Positions 1 to 10,815 of a DNA stretch of 64,000 nt are shown here, in pieces. Location: contig OX337240.1 of NCBI GenBank assembly GCA_946965045.2, forward strand, positions 1,984,001 to 2,048,000, in the 5' to 3' direction. The stretch comes from Epithemia pelagica (Eukaryota > Bacillariophyta > Bacillariophyceae > Surirellales > Surirellaceae). How positions within the stretch are numbered: position 1 is the first letter of the stretch; each line of letters opens with the position of its first letter. The position numbers were made by a program, and so were the translations under genes. The notes under the pieces were generated by a model. It saw only the letters and a program-made list of their open reading frames with translations, was not told the DNA's origin and ran no database searches.

Positions 1-920
1 AACAGTGCGTCCGTTATTCTTATTTCCGCAGAATGAATACCGATCTCAAGAACTCGATACAGCTCCTCGTCTTCCTGTATCTCGGTGATGGTCTGGAAGA
101 TTGATTCAACTTCCGCTATGTATGGGATCATTTGCTGGACATAGGTACGTAAATAACCTGGCTTGCATGATATAGAAAGAACATGGACCACACGGTCCAC
201 GAGATGTTGTACCAATGGATCCAGCTGCTTCTCGTTAAAGTTGGGCATGTTCGACTTTGATGGATGGTGGCTTTGAAGCTGGCTCTTGATTCTGGAAACT
301 AGCACTGTTCGCACCAGTTTCTGTCGAACGCAATCAATGCCACCAAGGAGCTGATAGTTGGCATCATCCACATCTAAGACATAAGAGCGACCGTTTGAGT
401 TGTATTTTTGTTGTTGTTTTTGCAAAGCAGCCTCGACGGAATTTTGACGAGCTCCACTGTCCGGATACAAACGGAAAAGGCGGCCTGATACAATTAAATG
501 GGTCATAACCAGTAAAGTAACAATTCCCACAGGCGGTTTGTAGGATATGATGGTCCAGTATTGGTCGTAGAGATGCTGAAAGTATGGTTTAATCAGTGCC
601 TGTTCTTCTGCAACTGCGGCGGCGGAAGCTGCTACCGATGATGGCATTTTCCCAATGATTGGTTCCTTGGAAAAATGAGATGAGCCTGATCCATCTACAT
701 CCACTGGCACCTCCACTGTCATCATTTGTTCACCAGCAATTGCTTGTCCCTCACCATTCGACTCGACAATACCGTTTCTTCTTCTTCCAAGTGAGAGCTT
801 CCAAGCCTGGGTAGATGTGCGATCGCTGCCGTGGAGACTGCAGAGAAAACAAAGTTGGAGCAGCCAGAACCGAGGCTTCCTAATAGAAAGACTACCGAAC
901 AATGATGTCCGGACAATCAT
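1..920 (-). CDS. Secretory/membrane protein of unknown family, partial (cut by left edge)
   Basis: The minus strand is open from an ATG at 918-920 to the left edge, about 306 codons with no stop. The N-terminus looks like a signal peptide: basic residues, then the hydrophobic stretch FWLLQLCFLCSLHG at about residues 19-32. A second hydrophobic segment (VGIVTLLVMTHLIVSG) lies near residue 120. The remainder is soluble and helical, with a Gln/Lys-rich stretch and several 'DVDDANYQLLGG'-like acidic patches. I do not recognise the family. The 3' end, stop and any introns lie outside the window. A later in-frame ATG pair at 720-725 is possible, but the upstream start explains the signal-like N-terminus better. 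Secretory targeting is inferred from composition alone. Confidence 0.6.
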   Translation of the reverse strand, partial: MIVRTSLFGSLSIRKPRFWLLQLCFLCSLHGSDRTSTQAWKLSLGRRRNGIVESNGEGQAIAGEQMMTVEVPVDVDGSGSSHFSKEPIIGKMPSSVAASAAAVAEEQALIKPYFQHLYDQYWTIISYKPPVGIVTLLVMTHLIVSGRLFRLYPDSGARQNSVEAALQKQQQKYNSNGRSYVLDVDDANYQLLGGIDCVRQKLVRTVLVSRIKSQLQSHHPSKSNMPNFNEKQLDPLVQHLVDRVVHVLSISCKPGYLRTYVQQMIPYIAEVESIFQTITEIQEDEELYRVLEIGIHSAEIRITDAL

Positions 921-2580
921 GCCATTCTTTTGATGAGACGTCTTCTTCAATGCTCTTGTATTCCCCATCGATGTCATCGTGGATCCATCATTTCTACTCC
1001 AACACTCCAACCACAATTACTTCCATCGTATGAGTATGACAGACACCTCGTTTGGAGCGCAAGCCCGAGGGTCTTCACTTCTGGACCTGCGCGATTTCGC
1101 TTCTCCGCTACTCGTAATTCTCAAGGGAAGCGCGATCGGATCGCATTTGGGCAGCATCCAGAGAATTCAAGGGATGCGATTTTGCTACTTCGCTATTCGG
1201 AAGCAGGATTTGTCGGTCATTGCTGTCTGTGCCCATGCCAATGACACTACAACTTATAAGTATTTCCTGGACGGTCTCCTACAATAAAGGTACCATGGGC
1301 CATGGGCCACGGGATGATGATGATGGTTATGGTTCGTGATCGTGAGGGGAGAAGTTAGGTAGGGGAGAAGTTCATGTTCATGCTTCATGCTCCTGAATCA
1401 GCCATAAACAACCGTAGGATCGACGAATATTCGTATTTTTACCTGGTTGTGTTTCGTTGATCCCTGAGCAGGGTCAATGGTCAATTTAGAGAACTGCTAT
1501 GCGAGTCTAAGCTACTGGGAACTGGGAACTGGGACATTCATGTGTTCCATTTTTTTCCTGCCATGCCTAGGCCTTATGATTATACCTAGTAGGAGTAGTA
1601 CTTTGTCTAACGTCCAGCCGACAGATGATTATCGTTGCCCAACGCCCAACGCCCAACGCCCAACGCCCAACGCCCAACGCCCAACGCCCAACGCCCAACG
1701 CCCAACGCCCAAGGATCAGGATTGGGAAGAATTGGCTTAGAACGTGTCATAAATAAAGGCTGCTAGTAGTTGTAAGACGACCCGTGCACTGCTGTCTGCT
1801 GTCGTCTCTAATCTCTAATCCATAGAATGATAGGAGTACTACTCCTAGTAGAGAATCCATGCCTGACAGACACAGACGCGTGCAACTCGCTACCGACAAT
1901 GGGAACAATGCGATCCTTCACCCCCTAGCGAGGGTGTTTTTGAGGTTGTAATTTCGTTGAAACACGAAATTAAACCCTCTTATTCACCCCCGCTAGAGGC
2001 TGGTAATTCTTTTTTATGATAACCTTACTCCGTAGCGTGATCTTGAGTCCTACTTGATCGTGATTCATGGTGTGTTTTTCTTTTTCATTTTTCACAGCTT
2101 GTCATTCACGAGCAAGACTCATTATTTCGCTAGGGTATATTGTAGATTTGCGTGTTGTAAGTTGTAAGTGTAAGTTGTAAGGTACAGTACTCGTACAATA
2201 CTCCTAAGGGTGTGGTGGGCGTGCGGGTATGAAGTACTCGTATCAACGCGAGCATTGATTCACCCCATGCCGGCGTCGGAAGGAAGTAATATTATAAGTG
2301 AAACACGTGCTCTCTAAGAGTTGTTGGATGAGCTCTCATTATTTATCGTTCTTTATACGACACGTGCACCATTTATGCCGAACAGCCACCGCACACTCCC
2401 CTTCAACCGTTGAATCTTAGCAAGCAAAGATTTCTGCAAGCCTTGAAAATTACACAGAAGCAACGCCCATTCTCGAACCAAAGTTCCGCCACCGACCGAC
2501 AACAACCCAAGTGATCACAATCTCATAGCCTTGGACTTGGATACCTCTGAAAGTACAACAGTGATAACTTCTTCTTCAGC
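921..2580. other. Intergenic region without a supportable gene
   Basis: This 1.66-kb stretch separates the left-edge gene (-) from the polyamine fusion gene (+), so it should hold both promoters. Two overlapping open frames at 930-1287 (+) give low-complexity translations with no recognisable domain and no splice logic, so I do not call them. The region also contains a 7-bp tandem repeat (1637-1713) and an imperfect hairpin with arms at 1942-1957 and 1964-1979 around a 6-nt loop. The last ~150 bp before the ATG at 2581 are CA-rich, as is usual for a 5' leader. Confidence 0.6.
1637..1713. repeat. 7-bp tandem repeat (GCCCAAC), about 11 copies
   Basis: The unit GCCCAAC is repeated essentially perfectly about eleven times. 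A perfect 7-mer array shifts reading frame every copy, so it encodes no consistent peptide; it is a minisatellite-like tract and should vary in length between haplotypes. Confidence 0.95.
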
Positions 2581-5078
2581 ATGGCGGCCCAACAAAATGC
2601 GGTGGCCGAGACGCCTGATGGTATCGAGGTGGATCTTCGATGGTATGTGACTGCAATGGGACTGATCATGGCGGTTTCTTTCATGGCCGGTTTGCAGCAG
2701 TCGCCTATTCTTCTGGAGGAGAACTTGCTGTCTCCAACGACTGCGTCTCCCTCTCTGCCGCCAGTTGCAGACCGTTCCAAGGTAGTTCGAGACTCATTTT
2801 TGGTTCAAGAAGCCACCATTGGCGGCAACGTGGATCTGTCCAATTTAAAAATGGAAGAAGATTTGACCTTTGACCCGACTGCCGCGGCGGCCGGTGAACA
2901 TTTGCTTGTCGACATAGAAGGTGTCGATGCGGACTTTTTGGACAGTGAATCACGCTTGGCACAGGCCATGATTGATACAAGCAAAGAAGCTGGACTCGAA
3001 TTGTTGAGCTACCATTGTCATTCCTTGGAACCGAAGGGCGTCAGTTGCGTAGGAGTCTTGTTGGAATCGCACATGTCGTTCCATACTTGGCCCGATGAAG
3101 GTGTCATCACGCTGGATCTTTATGTTACTACCGTCAGCACTAACACGGAACAACAAGCCAAGCAGCAACCATTGGTGCCCAACGTGGTGGATAGCATTAA
3201 GCGCTTGTTTGGGGTCCGAGGTGCAGGCAACGCGCCGCGTCCTCTCAACGCTCGTTGGTCCCATGAATTCCGCGGCTTTGATACAGCTGCCTCTCAGAAG
3301 AATGATGGCATCCATTTGGCTGGAAGTGATTTGGCTCTGTGGGTTCTCAGTCCATTGGAAATGTATTCCAAGACCTTGGTCCATTCGTCATGGCCACAAC
3401 CGAACCAGCGCGTCGATATCTGGGATCTGGTAGATGTACGTTCTTGTCGGAGGTTGTTTGCTCAACTCTTTGACATATCTTGCACCTCACCTGCGATTTT
3501 GCTTATACTATTGTTCAGGTTACTGATACGCCCTCACATGCTGACATTATTAAGCATGGATTGAAAGAGGGGGATCCAAGACTGTCTACACCAGAACTGG
3601 CATCGCCGTGGCGCATTGTCTTCGTGAACGGGAAGCTCATTGTAATGATCGATGAAGAAGAAGTCTTGATGGAGACTTTGGTTCATCCAGCTTTGTTCGC
3701 TCATTCACGGCCTGAGCAGGTTACTATTCTTGGTGGACCAGCCAGTCTGGCCAACGGTGTGATCCGTGAGGTCCTCAAACATGCAACCGTCAAGAGCTTA
3801 ACTGCCTGGCAAAGCAACCCTGAATTTGTTGAACAGATAGCACCCAAGGCGGTACCTGTCCTTTCCAACTGCACTGCGCTGATTGGACGGACAAACAATT
3901 GTTTGGAAGATCCGATTGTGGACCTCAAGTATTATCTTGAGAAACCAGCCAGTTCAGTTATCACACCAGAATCTCCCAAGCAGGATGCGATGATTGTCTT
4001 GGACTACTTGTCGATTATGAATGCGGCCGAAGATATCAAGCACATGGTTAAACTCTGGATGAATTCCTTGACCGAGCAAGGTGTTTTGTTGATTGCTCTC
4101 GGACAAGCAGCTGCCATTCACGATCCTCGTCCAGATTTGGGTGTACATGCTGGCCGCGAAGAAATGATGTTGGCCTTGGAAGCATTGGATGATGTGGCGG
4201 CAATACTTGTGTTTGAAGAAGCCCATACGGGAACCCTCGAACCTGAAGGATTCCTTCTCGTTTGCAAACACGCCTCTTGTCGTGAACGCTGGTACGCCCG
4301 CAGTGATCAGGTCGAGTTCCAGATTTATGACCGTCTTGTGAAAACGGAAAAAGAGTATGTGAATGGTATCCGCATACCTACGCTTTCATACTACGACGGA
4401 ACAACTCAACGTTCTTATCAATGGCCGAAGAAAGGTTGGGAGACTGTATATTGCAAGCGTGAACCCACTCCGTGGGAATGTGCCTACACCCACTTGAATC
4501 AATACGCAGAATTCCACGAATTCAACGTGACTCATGAAGACGAGGGATCCTTCCGAATGGAACTCGAATATGAGGATGACCCCGAGGACGAAGAAGAACC
4601 CGAAATTAAGGAGTCGAGGGTGTATGCAACTACAAACATTCCCAAAGGAAGTTACATCATGGCGGAACATCTTGCCAGTAGTTTGATGGTGACAACACGC
4701 AACTTGGAAGGTTTGGCGAACAACACTCACATGAGCTCTGCAGCTCCAAAGGTTGTCACGTCCAAATCTCGTGCCGCCATTATCGAAGACTTGTTGGAAT
4801 TCATTGACGACCATGGTCACTCCTCCGTCATGGAAGGAAGCGAGCAACACTATGTGGAAGTTGGAGGTTCGGCTTTGATTCGCAGGTCAGAGAACATGAA
4901 AGAAGCAAACATTGAACCCTGGGTTCCTCGTCGTCGTTCATCCAAACCGAAGTACTCGCCTGTTTACGAACGTCATCGTATGTCGATTGATGTTTTCATT
5001 GTTGCTTCTCGTGATATTCAGGAGGGTGAAGAAGTCGTCATGTTCAAAGAAATGTGGACGACCCCCACTGTGGATTAA
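2581..5078 (+). CDS. AdoMetDC / aminopropyltransferase / SET-like fusion protein (long-chain polyamine type)
   Basis: Two exons join across a GT-AG intron at 3436-3518 (GTACGT...TTCAG, 83 nt, phase 0) to give 804 residues. Residues ~22-39 form a signal-anchor-like helix. Residues ~105-200 are a bacterial-type AdoMet decarboxylase, with the processing site LLESHMSFHTWPDEG: Glu162-Ser163 would be cleaved so that Ser163 becomes the pyruvoyl group, and His168 is kept. The position matching the catalytic Cys (TCG in bacterial SpeD) is Thr183. Residues ~317-537 resemble spermidine synthase, but the Gly-rich AdoMet loop reads GGPASLANG and the acidic ribose-binding position is changed. Residues ~650-794 carry SET-like flanks (VYATTNIPKG and ASRDIQEGEEV). 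Such fusions have been proposed to make and N-methylate long-chain polyamines for diatom silica. The lumenal/vesicular location is inferred. Substrate and activity of each domain are uncertain because key residues differ. Confidence 0.85.
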
Positions 5079-5509
5079 AGCCCATGGAATGAAGTTCTAC
5101 GACTCTTGTTAAGTTATTTGTTATTTTCCAAAGCGACCAATTCACTTCATGCTTCATAGCAGCGGAAGATTGCTCCCTGACTTTTGCCTTCGGATGCCAT
5201 TGTTAGACAGATAGTGAATACTTTTATTTTACCAAACACAATTACGAGTATGATATCTCTTTCCAATTCCATTTCCCTTTTATCATGCACATGCAGGTTC
5301 TCATTCTCATGTGTGTTTGTGTCCTGTTCTCATTTTATGGTCATAGATTCGAGATTGAATCTCTGACTAACAGCCGGTTCGACTATATGGAATACAGTAC
5401 CTCGAGCAAAGGTGACAGCTGCTGGCAGTGGCCACAAATGAGAACTGAATGCGGCAAACAATAAAACACAAAACACCGCAAAGATATACCATAACTCAAG
5501 AAGTCGACC
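5079..5509. other. Intergenic region (3' UTR / promoter), no gene seen
   Basis: This 431-bp gap separates two same-strand genes. It is T-rich in its first half (5180-5340), fitting a 3' UTR, and A/C-rich just before the next ATG (5450-5509: ACAAAACACCGC, ACTCAAGAAG), fitting a 5' leader. No domain-bearing frame is present on either strand. Confidence 0.5.
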
Positions 5510-7014
5510 ATGTTCTTTTCTCCTCCCTTCCCCGGCGAGCAATATCTTCAGGTGGCGTTGCCCAACTACGGCTTGGCGCATGTTGTTGTATCCGCCTTGC
5601 TGGTTGTATCGTTTGTCTTTTGGATTTTTGTGTTTCCAGTGTGGTTCGTCAAAACCGAAGTCCAAACCGCGACAGCACCTCCTGAAGGACAGTCTCAGGC
5701 CAAGGACACGGCTTCTTCTAAAAAGGGCAAGAAATCTTCGAAAGCGTCTGAGCAGCCAGAAATTGTTTCCAAAGAAGTGCCTTTATTTGTCAGTGCATTG
5801 ACCGTATTGGGATTTGTCACAACCTCAGTGGTGGTTCTCCTTTGGTGCAGCCCTTACAACGGTTGGTTGCCCCGACGAGTGTTTCAAGCACCGCTTCTAA
5901 CACGTGAGGAATGCGACGAAATTGTGAAACGATCCATGGCGGCCGCGGAGCGTAATGTGCAACAGTCGCAAGCTCGATTGGCCGTCGTGGGTGGCTGGGA
6001 CAACTTGACCAAGGAAGAAAATCGAACCATGACGGCTTTGTTGGACTTTCCAAGTGGATGGCAAAAATCGAGACACGCGGCATATCCGACCACCGATTTG
6101 AATCTTGTTACTGATCCTTTCACCAAAGATGACCGAGAATTTATTGGTGGATTATTGCATCGACGACTATCTCCTTTGATAGTGCGTATCTTTGGCATTC
6201 CTTCCAAGAGTATTCGAAGCATTGATATCTTTGTGGTGCGCTACGATGTTGGTAAACGGACGAAACTGGCAAACCATTCAGATGAGGGAGATATTTCCTT
6301 CAATATTTTGTTAACGGATGATTTTGAGGGGGGAGGGACAAAATTTTGGGATCGCTCCAAAGAGGCACCGTTTGCTCATGTCGAACCAACAGAACCTGGG
6401 ACTGTGTTGACACATTCAGCTTTGATTCATCATGAAGGATACACCGTGTCGGAGGGTACACGAATCATCTTGGTTGGATTTACTTCCGTCGATCGAGTCG
6501 AGCCCTGGCAAAAAACGTGGACCGGACTGAGTTGGCTGGCCTCTTTTGCCAATTTGAACTTTCTCACGGTCAAGTTTAAATACAGTGTACACAACACGCA
6601 ACGTCGACTAGCGGAGAATTCATGGTTGGCCACACAATGGGATGAAAACGAATATGTTCGGTACCTGTTTAGTGATGTCTATGACATTGCCCTTGAAGTC
6701 GTCGACAGGATATCGTCACATGTCGTGGAGTCACTAGTGGCACCGAAAGACAAGGAAAATTTCATTTCTGCTCTCGAAGATGGATATCGTGCTGAACATC
6801 TTGACAAACCCAAGCCGGACGAAGCTTCATGGTTCAAGGGGCAGCAAATTCGTGTTAATCTGGTACGTGAAAGTGTCGTTCTGGCGAGTCGTATCTTTAG
6901 AAAAGATGAAGGTCAGAATCTAACTAGTTCGTGCTTGTTTTTGTGCAGGATGGAAGCATCGAATCGGAATGGCAGACGAGAGTTGACAACGTTAAGACAT
7001 TTGAGGAACTTTAA
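5510..7014 (+). CDS. Membrane-anchored 2-oxoglutarate/Fe(II) oxygenase, prolyl 4-hydroxylase-like
   Basis: Two exons (intron 6863-6948, GTACGT...TGCAG, 86 nt, phase 0) give 472 residues; the second exon adds only 21. Hydrophobic segments at ~23-47 and ~92-112 anchor the protein and leave the C-terminal catalytic part on one side of the membrane. The iron ligands are visible as H256-x-D258 (NHSDEGD) and the distal His308 in IHHEGYTV, followed ten residues later by Arg318 (EGTR), which binds 2-oxoglutarate in the P4H family. The GGGTKFW strand between them is also typical. The family hydroxylates protein proline/lysine or small molecules; the substrate cannot be read from the sequence. The frame continues past the donor to a stop at 7106, so an unspliced, longer form would also be open. 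The same-strand position downstream of the polyamine fusion is suggestive only. Confidence 0.85.
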
Positions 7015-7255
7015 TTTCTGCCTTCTGCTGGTGAGTGGTTTCTTTTTTTTTGTCGAAAGTTTTTGCTCGAGTAGCGGATTTCATAAAACACTTCCATGTA
7101 GTGAGTGAGGTAATCTCATGTACATTTAACACTATAGGTAACATGCATTTATGAAAGGTGGTGATTCAACGCTAGAGGTTAGCATGAGGGGGCTCAATGC
7201 AAACTCGAGAATAGGCCTACCCCCAAGAGTGTTGAATATTACGATGATGGTTCAT

Positions 7256-8077
7256 TTACTTGACCTTTTTGTCGTGTGCATCAAGTCCAGTTCTTTCCTT
7301 CTGTGCTGCTACTTGCTGTCCCTTCGTTTGGTTGGATTTTTGTGGGATGTTTGTGGATTGAAGAGAATTTGCGGATGCCGATGTCTTGCTCAACAGTTCC
7401 TTTGCAGAATGTGCATCCATTCGCAGCAAAAAGGCCACAAACACTGTACATACATTCGCTATGGTCAAACCAAGATGAGTTACTCTCCAAAGCACATCGA
7501 CCGCGATGTTAACGCCGGGACGTTTCATTAGCAAAACACCCCAACAAAACACGAGAAGATTGACAAGTAGTGGAATGAAAAAAGGTAGGGATGTCACTGC
7601 GAACTTGCTTTGGTCATCTTCACTAGCGATCTTGTATCGACAGACACGGAGGCAAGCAAAATGCAGCCATGGGCCAGCCACAGCGGCATGGATCATTGCC
7701 CACACACGCGATGGATTTTGCATGTACGTCGACAGTGCCTCGGACAAGTCAACGGATGCAGCGAGACCGTCGTCATTGTTTGTCCAATGTCGGATCAGGT
7801 CGTACTCGTGAAGCACAGCTTGGTCTACGTAGGCGGTTGCCAAGATGCTCGATATACTCACGACCACGCAAATGTACGTAAAGGTCCGAATGGTAGTGTC
7901 GTGGGTCATTTGAAACTGATTTGCCAAGGTTTCTACGAGCACTTCTGTGTCCGACGACGATGACTGCTTCTGGTTGAGGCTTTCTTGACTCGGTGAGGCG
8001 GCATTATCACTAGTTGTTGACGAATCTCCACCATTCTTGCTCTGGTTAGATGGTTTGCGTTGCCGTAGATCAGCCAT
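7256..8077 (-). CDS. Four-helix membrane protein, unknown family
   Basis: This is a 273-residue protein started at the ATG in ACAATGG (A at -3), which is preferred over an upstream GTG that extends the frame by 14 codons. After a polar Ser/Asn/Gln-rich N-terminus of ~60 residues come four predicted helices at about 64-84, 126-145, 164-184 and 196-219, then a charged tail. A loop of ~40 residues between helices 1 and 2 holds Asp/Asn/His residues. I do not recognise the family; ubiquitous four-helix fold names would be guesses. Its 3' end faces the oxygenase gene (convergent, ~240 bp apart), and it lies ~190 bp downstream of the same-strand DJ-1-like gene. Confidence 0.6.
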   Translation of the reverse strand: MADLRQRKPSNQSKNGGDSSTTSDNAASPSQESLNQKQSSSSDTEVLVETLANQFQMTHDTTIRTFTYICVVVSISSILATAYVDQAVLHEYDLIRHWTNNDDGLAASVDLSEALSTYMQNPSRVWAMIHAAVAGPWLHFACLRVCRYKIASEDDQSKFAVTSLPFFIPLLVNLLVFCWGVLLMKRPGVNIAVDVLWRVTHLGLTIANVCTVFVAFLLRMDAHSAKELLSKTSASANSLQSTNIPQKSNQTKGQQVAAQKERTGLDAHDKKVK

Positions 8078-8264
8078 TGTACTTTCCCCTTCTCTCGTCC
8101 CTGTTGCTGGAGACGGCACTGCGACTTCAATGTGACGATCATCTTAAAACTACTCCCCAACGCGCCACGAACCACTACAATATGCATCAAGAAGCTATGG
8201 ATGCTATGCTGCAACAGCCAGCTCAAAAAATAGACCATGGTTCACGCTGCCAAAAGCTTTTCGG

Positions 8265-9014
8265 TTAACTACTTTTGTCAGCTAACATTGCCTTTGCAAT
8301 TTCGTCGCGTTTCTCCTTACCAAACAAATTCTCTCCAAGCTGCAAGGCAAACTTCAAAGAGGTTCCTGGTCCCTGCGAAGTTGTCAAATTCTCGTTGATC
8401 ACGACGTCCTCGTTGGACTCTACTGTCGTAATTTTTTCTCGAAACACTGGGGCGGGGTAGCAGGTTGCCGAACCTTCCTCTGGTATCAGATTGTGGGTGG
8501 CCAAGACGACAGCCGGTGAGGCGCAAACAGCCCCATAGAGCTTCTTTCCAGCCATTTGCTTCTTGAGAAGATCAATGAGTGGAGCCGAATCACGTAAATG
8601 CTCCGCTCCTGGCATACCTCCTGGCAAAGCTATCAAGTCCCATTCTTCAGTGGCAGCTTGTGCAATGGTAGTGTCTGCTTGAACTTTGATACCGCGGCTC
8701 ATGGTACATAGCAAGTCTCCATTGGGTTTCACGGAGGCAATCGTGACATCCGCACCGAAGCGTACCAGAGTGTCGGTGATGCATGTGGTTTCAATTTCCT
8801 CACTTCCATCTGCGATGGGTACAAGAACTCGCTTGGACATGTCCCTTGCGGTGGACGAAGCAGGTCGGGTACCCTGGCGGTTGTGGATGTGCGAAGCAAC
8901 AAAGGACGCCGCTCTTCCGGCAACAAACAAGGACTGTGGTTGCCCTGGAGATGACCGAATCAGCGCAAACACCGTGACAAGAGTGCTGGTTCGACACACC
9001 AAATTGCGAAGCAT
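8265..9014 (-). CDS. DJ-1/PfpI family protein with N-terminal presequence
   Basis: The product has 249 residues. The core from ~residue 60 to the end matches DJ-1/YajL: KRVLVPIADGSEEIE (with the conserved Glu near the nucleophile), ALPGGMPGAEHL, and the nucleophile elbow AVCASPAVVL containing the reactive Cys, followed by SQGPGTSLKFAL. DJ-1 relatives act as redox-responsive chaperones or glyoxalase/deglycase-like enzymes. The ~58-residue Arg/Ser-rich N-terminal extension (MLRNLVCRTSTLVTVF...) lacks acidic residues and looks like an organellar presequence, probably mitochondrial; this is inference. The start is the first ATG, at 9012-9014; the longer frame begins only with TTG. The gene is divergent from the PUB/UBX gene, sharing a ~326-bp promoter region (9015-9340). 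Confidence 0.85.
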   Translation of the reverse strand: MLRNLVCRTSTLVTVFALIRSSPGQPQSLFVAGRAASFVASHIHNRQGTRPASSTARDMSKRVLVPIADGSEEIETTCITDTLVRFGADVTIASVKPNGDLLCTMSRGIKVQADTTIAQAATEEWDLIALPGGMPGAEHLRDSAPLIDLLKKQMAGKKLYGAVCASPAVVLATHNLIPEEGSATCYPAPVFREKITTVESNEDVVINENLTTSQGPGTSLKFALQLGENLFGKEKRDEIAKAMLADKSS

Positions 9015-9340
9015 CAAGACGCTAGTGAGACAGCAACACAAACCAACTACGACAAGATACGGTTGGGGTTGATGGGAATGAGGCGAGACAAAAGGGTACT
9101 CCTAATACGCGAGACAAAAAGATCCAAAGAAAAGATACTGTCACTAAAACGCCACTGAAACGCGACCCAAGACGACTTTTGATGCTGTGCGAGTGCGACA
9201 GAGCGAACCACATTCCCATTCCCATCTTCCACATTCGTTCCTGATCCTCTGATATCATGCAGCTCCGAATGAATTGACAATTGATTGATCATCTCTTATC
9301 TATTCAAGGATTGAACGTAGAAGGGATTGGACGTAGTGTC

Positions 9341-10717
9341 ATGTCGTCGTCAACTTCCTCGCAACAGGGCGAAGCAGATCGTCAGATATTGACTGTTCGA
9401 GCATTGGAAGAGGCTGTAGCCGTTCTGTTTGCCAACAACTTTGACGCGGACAGCTCGGTTTGCTTGGTGACTCTCATAAAAGTTTTGGACAATGTTTTAC
9501 ATAAGCCGGTTGACCCAATGGTTCGTCAGTTGCGATTAAGCAATGCCGCTGTTTGGCAAAAGATTGGCCAACGAAAGGGAGCAATTGAAATCTTAGAAGC
9601 CTGTGGGTTTCAAAAGGAAACGGCTCCACCACCATTGCTTTCTGGCAATACAGCGGGCAACGAAGCATCCGGAGAGTCCATACTAATACTTAAACCGGAT
9701 CGCGAAAACCAGTCGATCATTGTTACAGCTCGACGACTGTTGCAGATACGTGCTGTTCAGGACTTAAAGATGGATCCCAATCTCTTGCCACCGTATCGCG
9801 AACCCCCTCCTCCACCATCCGTGGTCATTGAAAACTCTAAAACTAACAGTGGTTTCAATGTGTTTGCTGGCCACCGATATGATGCCAAGTCGGCTGCAGT
9901 GGGAGCCAATCTGGGACCGTCCGAGGGGTACGTTAGCAAAACAGAAATCGCGTTGAATGCGCTTAAACAACAACAACAGAAATTGGAGCAGCGTTTCCAT
10001 GAACAAAACCCAGTGGAGCGAAATTGGCAGGCCTTTGAGCCTGTGCGAAACATGAGCAATGAAGGAGCTACAATATCAAGTAACAATGTCGGTGGTGGAG
10101 ATTCGAGTCTCTTGATGGCGCGAGCGCAACAGAAGGAGGCAGAACGTAAACAACGGGAAGAGGGTGGATTCACAACTGCGGCAATGAGAGAATTAGAACG
10201 ATTGAAAAAGGAAAAAGTATACAGCCATGTCACCCTCACAATACAGTTTCCATCGGGACATTCAGTACGTGGACAGTTTCTACCCAAGGAAACGGTCCAA
10301 ACTGTGGTGGAATCCTTACAAAAGGATTGCCTTATTGCAACAAGTGCACAAGTGGCAAACGAGAACACAGTATGCATCGATTTGTATGTTACACCACCAC
10401 GGCGACTTCTGGGATTGAATCAAACGTTGCAGCAGGAAGGGCTGGTACCCGCGGCCAAAGTATTTGCCAGTTGGAAGAAAGGATGTGGACCACGAGGGAA
10501 TAACGAATCATTCCTACATTCTCACTTGTTCCCTGAAAAGTCTTCTGAGCCTACCCCGTCCTTCCCCACGGGAGAAGCTGTCGCAAAACAACAAGAACAG
10601 AAGGAAGATGGGGCTAAAGTCGCAGCGACGACGTCGACAAAGAAACCAGCAAAGAAAAAGGGAGACCGAGAAGAAGATTTGCTAAAACGTATGATGGGTG
10701 GTGGCGGTAGACGATAG
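9341..10717 (+). CDS. PUB and UBX domain protein (p97/Cdc48 cofactor-like)
   Basis: The protein has 458 residues. The ATG at 9341 is chosen because the frame upstream begins only at a TTG. Residues ~18-118 resemble a PUB domain (ALEEAVAVLFAN...VRQLRLSNAAVWQKI...AIEILEACGF), the fold that binds the p97/Cdc48 tail. A low-complexity linker with Gln-rich coiled-coil propensity (~205-225) follows, then a basic helix (AMRELERLKKEKVYSH) and a UBX-like fold at ~293-378 (VTLTIQFPSGHSVRGQF...TVVESLQ...RLLGLNQTLQQEGLVPAAKVFASW). The C-terminus is Lys-rich and ends in a Gly/Arg run. Family knowledge suggests a cofactor that brings Cdc48 to ubiquitinated substrates, as UBXN6 or ASPL do. A degraded copy of its 3' end lies at 24.54-24.76 kb. 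Confidence 0.85.
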   Translation: MSSSTSSQQGEADRQILTVRALEEAVAVLFANNFDADSSVCLVTLIKVLDNVLHKPVDPMVRQLRLSNAAVWQKIGQRKGAIEILEACGFQKETAPPPLLSGNTAGNEASGESILILKPDRENQSIIVTARRLLQIRAVQDLKMDPNLLPPYREPPPPPSVVIENSKTNSGFNVFAGHRYDAKSAAVGANLGPSEGYVSKTEIALNALKQQQQKLEQRFHEQNPVERNWQAFEPVRNMSNEGATISSNNVGGGDSSLLMARAQQKEAERKQREEGGFTTAAMRELERLKKEKVYSHVTLTIQFPSGHSVRGQFLPKETVQTVVESLQKDCLIATSAQVANENTVCIDLYVTPPRRLLGLNQTLQQEGLVPAAKVFASWKKGCGPRGNNESFLHSHLFPEKSSEPTPSFPTGEAVAKQQEQKEDGAKVAATTSTKKPAKKKGDREEDLLKRMMGGGGRR

Positions 10718-10815
10718 CGTTCCCCCTGGGAGACACGGCATTCTAGGTAGACAATTGTGCGGACAAGCTATCGATTTTGTGGGACATGGTCAAGACAAAG
10801 TAGGGATAGCTAGGA

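Noticed and set aside
930-1287. Two overlapping plus-strand frames of ~100 codons
   Set aside because: Neither has a domain, natural composition or splice signals; they read mutually out of frame through the same DNA.
7256-9041. Longer N-termini for the membrane protein (GTG) and the DJ-1-like protein (TTG)
   Set aside because: Nuclear genes of stramenopiles start almost always at ATG; in both cases an ATG in the same frame follows closely and gives a sensible N-terminus.
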